Shown piece by piece: positions 58,056 through 64,000 of a stretch of 64,000 nt of DNA. This DNA comes from Limnanthes douglasii subsp. nivea (lineage: Eukaryota; Streptophyta; Magnoliopsida; Brassicales; Limnanthaceae), in NCBI GenBank assembly GCA_036936605.1, contig JAUPFV010000004.1, forward strand, positions 89,802,334 to 89,866,333, written 5' to 3'. Each line of letters begins with the position of its first letter. Position 1 is the first letter of the stretch. A model generated the notes under the pieces. That model was not told the DNA's origin. It ran no database searches and was given only the letters and a program-made list of their open reading frames with translations. Made by a program: the position numbers and the translations under genes.

Positions 58056-60409
58056 ATCTTCATTTATCCGAACTGCCCCTAAAGCTCTAGGGGCAAGTGC
58101 AGTTGCATAACATTCACTTGCTATCTTTTGACTACTCCGGACAACTCCCACTTGTCCTTGAACAGCGTATTTTATACATTGGTGAATCGTTGAAGCTACA
58201 GCATGTATCATGGAGAGCCAAGATCTTCCCAAGATCGCATTGTAGCAAGTGGGACAATCTACCACAACAAAAAGTACCCTGACCATTTTCTTGAAAGGGC
58301 CCTTACCCAACAAAACCTCCTCCCCGAACTCTCCGACTACGTCCGCAGAGCTTCTAGTCAAACCTACAATGGACCTATTTGATCATTCAATCACTACCGG
58401 ATTCTTCATTTGTTTGTAAGAACTCAAGAAGACGATATTGGCTGAGCTGCCAGTGTCTACTAAAATTCACCTAATGTCATTGCCCCAATTGATGCTCCTA
58501 TTACCACAGCATCTTCATGAGGACCAGTTATATCTCTCAAGTCATCTTCATCAAAAGTAATGAAGGGAAAAGGAATTTGGGATTGATAGGAGGACATGTC
58601 TCCCTCCAATTGAGTAGCCAGAGTGTGAACATGCCTCTTCCTTGAAAAATGAGTTGGTGCAGTCATTGTGTCTCCCCCAAATATGGTAAGTTACTCAAAA
58701 AAGCTTATTATGAGTCCAGACACCGTCTTGGTATGTTCTGTTATAACACCCACCTTATTCCAGACTGGATCAGGATCCAAATACTCCGACTCTGCATCGA
58801 ATCTCTCAATAATCACCATCGCCCCATCTGAAGCCGACGTCCCTGCATTGTTTGTTGGGCCGGTCCAATGAGCATTATCAGGCATGTTCCCACTTCTTCT
58901 TTTAATATAAGCACCTAATTTTCCTCTTTCAATCAGATTATGCACCTATTATTTCAAAGCGATGCAATCTTCCGTGTTATGACCAATATCATGATGATAT
59001 TGACAGAAACAAGTATTACGACTTTCTCTATGAGATTAAAGCGTTGTCGGCTTCCTAAAATGCACCTCGTCTTTTGTTTTGTCATAGATGGTTGCCACAT
59101 TCTCTTTCAATTCGTCAAACCACTCCGGTTGGACCCAAGGTCCTCGCTTATTTCTGGATTGTTGGCTCTGAGCTGGTGATGGGTGAGATTGAGCCTTGGC
59201 CCTATTGGGACCCTGTCCGGCTTCCTTAGCCTTGTATCCGGACTTATTTTGGTTCTGGTTTGGGGCAATTGGGGCAGATCTCACTTGCCTATGCACCCTA
59301 GTCTTTTCTGTTTCATCCATATTGATTTGCTTTCCCACCTGGTTCAATAAAGCGCCCCCATCATGGCCTTCTTCCTGGTTACCGAATCGGCCAGATTGCC
59401 AAGGTTCAAACCCTGTTTTAGAGAAGATATTGCTACTTGCTCAAAGAAATCAGCTAATCCATTCTTTGTGTTCACAAATCGACTTATATATGTTCAATGA
59501 TTCATTTGGATCTTGGGTACAATGGATAATAGTGACTTTATTGCCCTTCACCTCCTTACTTCCAACAAACTGCCTCCGGAAGGCCACCCAAAAAGTATCA
59601 AAATTTCTGATGCACCCCTGTGGTAGGCTATTATACCACTTCAGAGCACTCCCCGTAAAATATTGAGAGAATTCTCTACAAAGAAACTTGTCATTATCGT
59701 CAAAATTCATCATAAAATTTTTAAACTGCTCTAGATGATTATCTGGATCTTTGCTCCCATCGTACTTTTCCATCTTAGTACTGTCAAACCTCTTAGGATG
59801 GTGTCCGGATAGTATCCTGGAGGATAATGGAGACTGTCTCCAATTCCGGCCACGACTGAAAACAGTATCTTCATTGAGAGTTGCAAAGATACCTGGTTCA
59901 TCATGGAAAGCGAAAGGATCCATTAACAGCCGGTCAATGTGCCTCCGGCTATGGCTATGAGATGACCATTTACTCAGATGCCTTTTCAACCTTCCATGTC
60001 TATCCCTCTTTCTTGAATATTTTTTAACCAACTTTTGTTTCTTTTTAGACCTGCCTTCATCACTGCTAGATGACAGGGACTCCTCAATTCCATCCTCGTT
60101 CGAGGAGCTGCTATAGGATTCTGACTCTGAGCTCTCCACCGGTTTAGACCGGTGAGACTTCTTTGAGCTGACATGAGTCTTTTTAGTACTCAAATGGGTC
60201 TTTAATGATGGGTCGTGCTCCCTTGGATTGTCAGTGTGGTGAATGGCTGACACCTTTGATTTTTCTTTCAGGCCTAACTCCATCTTTTTAGCAGCCCTCA
60301 AGGCTTCTATCTCAGTTTTCAACCTGTCTCGCTCTTCGATTGTTTATTCATCGTTTTCTCCCACCACTTCTACCAAAGTTGGTGGCACTGCTTGCTCGTC
60401 CGGATTCAT
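58056..60409 (-). pseudogene. gag: TE-3 gag-protease
   Basis: Starts at 60409 (MNPDEQAVPPTLVEVVGEND). A stop follows at about 60345, then the long frame 60322-59450 (290 aa) with the charged helix, the Ser/Lys-rich segment, and the full capsid core: KMEKYDGSKDPDNHLEQF, FTGSALKWYNSLPQG, NFDTFWVAFRRQFVGSKE. Frameshift near 59480. Linker 59347-59036 (QVGKQINMDETEKTRV, GPWVQPEWFDELKENVA). Nucleocapsid near 58990-58930 with a CxYH...GH...C-like site, 58945-58691 (NLIERGKLGAYIKRR). Protease 58666-58460 (FDEDDLRDITGPHEDAV); the DTGS box lies just after, in another frame near 58450; then 58361-58053 (GEEVLLGKGPFKKMV, LGRSWLSMIHAVA). The capsid core is better kept than in TE-1 or TE-2. Confidence 0.9.
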
Positions 60410-60458
60410 CCGAACTAGTTTTCTTATTGGTTTTGAATGCTATATTCAGGCACCTTCT

Positions 60459-60477
60459 CCTCCCATTGTGGTTGCCA
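60459..60477 (-). other. TE-3 primer-binding site, tRNA-Arg type
   Basis: Minus strand TGGCAACCACAATGGGAGG, 3 nt inside the LTR; three changes from the TE-2 site. Confidence 0.75.
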
Positions 60478-60480
60478 ATT

Positions 60481-60859
60481 TGGTGAGGATTATTTCAGAC
60501 TAGGGGTAATTTTGTCAGGTGTTTTGTTGTATTTTGAAGGTATTAAATGTTTAGGTGTTTTGTAGTGAGAGATTTAAGCTTCCTGGTTGTATTAAATGTT
60601 CATTATCCTCATTAATGAAAGTGGTTGGGTATTTATACCCTTAATTATGGGCCTTATAGGCTTTCGGGTCGAACTATGAAATCGGGCCGACTTCAAAGAG
60701 CCATTAGTTTATTAAGCAGATTAGCAATTAGCTTAGTCAAAAGGTGCTTAGTGTTTTAATACTTTTGTCCTGTCCGGATATTTCAGTGGGTAACTATTGT
60801 CTGGATTACCCCTGTCTGGTTTTCACAATGAGTGGTGGTGAATAATTCCGGACTCATCA
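60481..60859 (-). repeat. TE-3 5' LTR
   Basis: 379 bp, TGGTGAGG to CTCATCA. TATA palindrome gggtatttataccc at 60627-60640. Confidence 0.9.
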
Positions 60860-60864
60860 AAAAG

Positions 60865-61083
60865 TATCATGCATATTCTCAAGAATTCTATTTTTCATGA
60901 GAGGACAAACTATATTGAAATAGATTGTCACTTTACTCGGCATCAACTTCAGATTGACACCATATCGCTTCCATATGTTACATCAGCTTTGCAAGTTATA
61001 GATATTTTTGCGAATGCTCACTCAACAACACAGTTTTGTTTTCTTTATGAAAAACTCTCAATGTGTATTACTATTGCATTGTG
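60865..61083 (+). pseudogene. TE-C RNase H, right part
   Basis: Continues the copia RNase H after TE-3. The frame at 60869-61084 reads LKNSIFHERTNYIEIDCHFTRHQL and then VIDIFANAHS, the usual HERTKHIEIDCHFVR and LADIFTKAL end of copia pol. The stop at 61082-61084 is close to the natural pol end. Confidence 0.85.
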
Positions 61084-61097
61084 AGTTTGAGAGGGGG

Positions 61098-61259
61098 TAT
61101 TAGAGATATTAGGCCCTCACCTAATAGCCTATATATTTTATTTATAAATAAGAGCATATACTCTATGTAATATGTACATTTTCTAAATAAACCAAAACCC
61201 TAACCGGTTCTTAGCGATTTCTTCTTCTTCTCTCTTTTCTCACTGAGTGTTTGTCCACA
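61098..61259 (+). repeat. TE-C 3' LTR
   Basis: 162 bp, TATTAGAGATATTAG (TG mutated to TA) to gtttgtccaca; preceded by the purine-rich gtttgagaggggg. TATA-like tataaata at 61143-61150. Confidence 0.85.
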
Positions 61260-61958
61260 GGGGATATATTCATTATTTAATAAAAATTTCGAAAATATTA
61301 TGTTACCAAAAATACCAAAGTATTGCCAAAGTAGAAATATATGAGAAATGAAAGAAAAATATTATTCATCTGGAGAATTCCTCTACTTATTGTATTCCCT
61401 GTCAGTGAGCGGTTCTATTCGTTTTTAATTCCACTTAATGCCCCCTCTAATACACTTACATCACTTCCCCTATAATTTCGGACAAACTATTGAAACAGTT
61501 TGACTTAAAACTGATAACGATATTAAATGATGAACAAGGAATCGCTTTCTCCTCTAAACGTTTACTTTGACTGGAAACGTATGCCTGTCCGAGCTGTTTT
61601 GGCTCGATCTGAACTAAATGAAGTCCTCCTTGTTTCTCTTTGTTGTTTGGCTTTGAGCATGGCATGATCCGAGCAGAGCTTCATATGTCCGAGGTTGCTC
61701 GATCGTCTCTGGTCGTCTTTAATTAAAGTTTCCCTGGCTTCGTTAGAGGTCGGTCAGCTATGTACGAGCTTGTTCGTTATTTAATTGTTGTCTCCTCGGC
61801 TTGGTCGGTCAACTCATCCATCAGATTTTTGTTGGATTTTCCTCGTTTGCTGCTTGCTTGGCTATTTACTTCTTCTTTTTCTATTGTCATAATCTGAGCT
61901 CGTCTCTTTCCTTTTTTTTGTCCGTGCATATGTTCGTTCGGGGAATACCCCCTCATCA
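61260..61958 (-). repeat. Putative 3' LTR of TE-5 (left end unresolved)
   Basis: The right end reads ccccctcatca at 61948-61958, followed by a C-rich tract. On the minus strand this is a purine tract, then TGATGAGGGGG, the start of an LTR. Tat-type LTRs here also begin TGATGAG on that strand. The left boundary is not visible; the 61450-61950 part is more GC-rich and carries gctcgatc/cgagc motifs. Confidence 0.45.
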
Positions 61959-61972
61959 GGGCACCCCCTAGT
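61959..61972 (-). other. Putative polypurine tract of TE-5
   Basis: Minus strand ctagggggtgccc next to the putative LTR. Compare ctagggggctac before TE-A. Confidence 0.5.
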
Positions 61973-61991
61973 TTATAGGGTTAACAATTTT

Positions 61992-62067
61992 GAAAAAACT
62001 GATGAACCTATAAAATAAAAATTGTCGTTGAAAAAACTGATGAACCTATAAAATAAAAATTGTCGTT
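61992..62067. repeat. 38-bp tandem duplication
   Basis: gaaaaaactgatgaacctat...ttgtcgtt twice, perfect, 61992-62029 and 62030-62067. Confidence 0.95.
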
Positions 62068-62218
62068 AACAATTATTTTGTTTTTGTATCAAAAAATTAG
62101 GATCATGAGAAACCAATTATAAACCTCCAGTTAGAAAGGAAGTGGAAATTGAAGTGTAATCATCGTTAGAACTAGTAGTACTTAATTATTTGGCACGTCC
62201 CTGTTAATAACTAACTCA

Positions 62219-64000
62219 TTGATATCATTTCGTGTAGGTGAAGCGGCTAGTCAGAACTGGTGGAAAGAAATAAGGGTTAAGGATTACGTATATCCCCTGA
62301 TCAGAATCGGAAACCTAGCCTGTTCAGCGTGGCAACAAGATCCTAAACAGTTGTTTACGCGGTACAACTACCTGAAGTCAGGCTTGTGGTATGTACCAGA
62401 GTTGAGGGTTGCAACAGACGGGAAGGTGACGATGGCGGATGGGATTGAAGCTAAGATGTAGTGTATCAAAGCTCTAATGGATAAAAGGTACCGTGAGAAT
62501 AACAACACTGGGATTTGGCTCTCGGTGCCCCAAACAACCCGAAAGGGTAACGAAGCGGGAGATTCGTCATCTGCTCTTTGCCAACCAGGTGGCCAATGAG
62601 GGACACTTGCAATTCAAGGAGGAGAGGAGTTTAATCAGGGTGACGGGAACGCCCCAGAGGTCCAAGAAGTTGCTCAAGCAATTAGGGTTCAAACAGAATG
62701 GAAGGAGGAAGAGGACAAGGATTCGCCCTCACTGGTGAAACCATGGAGCAAAAAGCAAAAAGTAATAAGAGATGTTATCCCTCTCGTCGTTAGGAAGTTG
62801 TATCTCATAGACAAAAATAGTTCTAGTACAAAGGTTGTGCCAGGGAAAATAGTGGGTCTCCCAACTCATCCATCACCCATACAAGGCAAAGGTGACAAGC
62901 CTGAGACTGGGAAAGGTTTGATCGATCTGGTGAAAGATAACGAAGATGAGAGGGATAGGACTCAGCAGAAAAAGGCGATCGCACCAAAACTTGCTGAGAA
63001 GATGAAGCACTTTGTCAATACGTAGAACATACCCCCTTTAAAAGAAGTAGTGAAATAAACTTGTTCACTTCCACCAACGGAAAATGTAGGGAAGCCCGCA
63101 GTTGAAGACAGTGGCATTGGGACTAGTCAGCAAAGGGTGTATATGGAAGAGTTGATTTCCAAGCAAATTATCATGCCCCGCCTCTCAATGTTTATGTTAG
63201 AGCAGCTCCGACGCATTCCTGAGCTATCATATTATGACAGAATATCAATGAGTGATATCCTACAACGTGACCATTGAGGTATGGCTATGAACTTCATACT
63301 TGACTAGCAGGTGTTAACGGAAAACTAATTGTCTGATTCTTTACAGCTACATCATAACTTAGTTGTATTGGGTTACCGATGTATGTCTCCAACTGATTTG
63401 GAGGTGATGGAGAAGTGGAGACCAGAACCCATGGTGTTTGGATCGGCCAAAACGACCACTGCTAAGGTCATTTGTTTGAGACATGCATATGTGTCAGCCA
63501 AGGAGACCAAAGACAAAGCAATCGAGTTGAAGGAGAGATTGCAAACCAAGATGGAAACCTTGAATGAGGCTTTGATATACAGTGATGAGAAATGTAAAGA
63601 AGTGTTTGAAAGTCGCAAAGCACTATTGAAGCAGAATATACCCTTTTGAAAAGGAACGATGAACTCTTTGTTTAGAGGTCTAACCTTATGGATAAGAACT
63701 TGTCTCAATCCAAAAGGATGGAAGATAAAGCTAATCGATTAGCAAATATGTCTGTTGATAATACAAAGTTAAAGGACAAGGTGGAAGAGGTGTAGTCAGA
63801 GCTTGAACGAGAGAGGTAGCAATGAAAGGAGGACTTAAAGGCAGCGCTGGCAGAAAAAGAGGTACAAATGCTAAATGTTGCGATGAAGATGATAGCCAAA
63901 GAGAAAAGGGGGTTGCGGCCGAGCTAATGGCTCTAAATCTTGGGCTAAAGCTGGGCTCCTTATCATCTTTGGTCCAAAAACCTTTACCTCTTCAAGATTC
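62219..64000 (+). pseudogene. Unrecognised coding remnant, likely antisense gene of TE-5
   Basis: One reading frame is mostly open from 62219 to about 63278, broken by stops at 62459, near 62598 and at 63023, and continues at 63329-63649 in the same frame; it runs off the window. The first part has NWWKEIRVKDYVYPLIRIGN and SGLWYVPELRVA; the middle is Lys/Glu/Gln-rich; the last is strongly coiled-coil (KETKDKAIELKERLQTKMET). A gtatgg...tttacag stretch at 63279-63346 could be an intron. GC content is higher than in the flanks. Position beside a putative LTR, opposite orientation, and the globular-then-coiled-coil layout resemble the aORFs of TE-1 to TE-3, but I see no clear residue-level match. 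It could instead be a decayed host gene or another transposon gene. Confidence 0.45.

Larger units (their letters stand above)
50498..60859 (-). mobile_element. TE-3: related Tat-lineage element nested in TE-C
   Basis: 5' LTR 60481-60859, primer site 60459-60477, gag-protease 60409-58053, pol to 54808, antisense gene 51312-54285 on +, polypurine tract 50877-50893, 3' LTR 50498-50876. Perfect 5-bp duplication aaaag (50493-50497 and 60860-60864). The LTRs differ at about 30 of 379 positions by eye, near 8%. It is a sister family of TE-1/TE-2: LTRs align only in part but gene order and proteins match throughout. Confidence 0.94.
46853..61259 (+). mobile_element. TE-C: Ty1/copia element split by TE-3
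   Basis: 5' LTR 46853-47009, primer site 47010-47021, protease and pre-integrase region, integrase, RT and RNase H on +, 3' LTR 61098-61259. TE-3 (50498-60859) sits in the RNase H. The copia frame reads HCDNK up to the insertion and resumes after the duplicated aaaag with SIMHILKNS. Without TE-3 the element is about 4.0 kb. Gag is not found. Many stops. Flanks agaga and gggga are not a convincing target duplication. Confidence 0.88.

Noticed and set aside
62735..63649. Recognised host coiled-coil gene
   Set aside because: No known gene could be identified, the frame has several stops, and it lies next to an LTR-like junction.

Overview
The window is repeat DNA from a flowering plant, most likely a dicot. 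It is AT-rich and I recognise no host gene. It holds LTR retrotransposons with flanking MITE, SINE and satellite-like sequence. The plant assignment rests on Tat-lineage Ty3/Gypsy elements with two RNase H domains, an Arg-tRNA primer-binding site, Ty1/copia elements with the initiator-Met site, and an Au-like SINE.

Layout: (1) 204-10940, an old, decayed Tat-type element on + (TE-A). (2) 11481-20983, a Tat-type element on - (TE-1). (3) 20989-26072, non-genic sequence with a copia integrase scrap and copy 1 of a 2.3 kb repeat. (4) 26073-36455, the youngest Tat-type element on - (TE-2). (5) 36456-46852, AT-rich sequence with an Au-like SINE, copia-type LTRs, copy 2 of the 2.3 kb repeat and a foldback MITE. 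(6) 46853-61259, a copia element on + (TE-C), split at its RNase H by a third minus-strand Tat element, TE-3 (50498-60859). (7) 61260-64000, the 3' end of what looks like a fifth Tat-like element on - (TE-5), which continues past the window.

Each Tat element has gag-protease and RT-RNase H-archaeal RNase H-integrase on one strand. A second gene (aORF) lies on the opposite strand between pol and the 3' LTR, so the two transcription units converge. In TE-1, TE-2 and TE-3 the aORF keeps the same start context, a TATA box about 105 bp upstream of the ATG, a G-box/ABRE palindrome about 174 bp further upstream, and one short frame-breaking intron. It encodes a roughly 940-aa protein with a conserved globular N-terminal half and a coiled-coil C-terminal half. 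In these three elements gag-protease also ends in a stop codon at the same place before pol, and a duplicated small hairpin lies where the two units meet.

All copies carry stops or frameshifts, so none looks autonomous. By-eye LTR comparison gives the insertion order TE-2 (about 3% divergence), TE-1 (about 6%), TE-3 (about 8%), with TE-A far older. All percentages, alignments and family names are by eye; no database or alignment was run.
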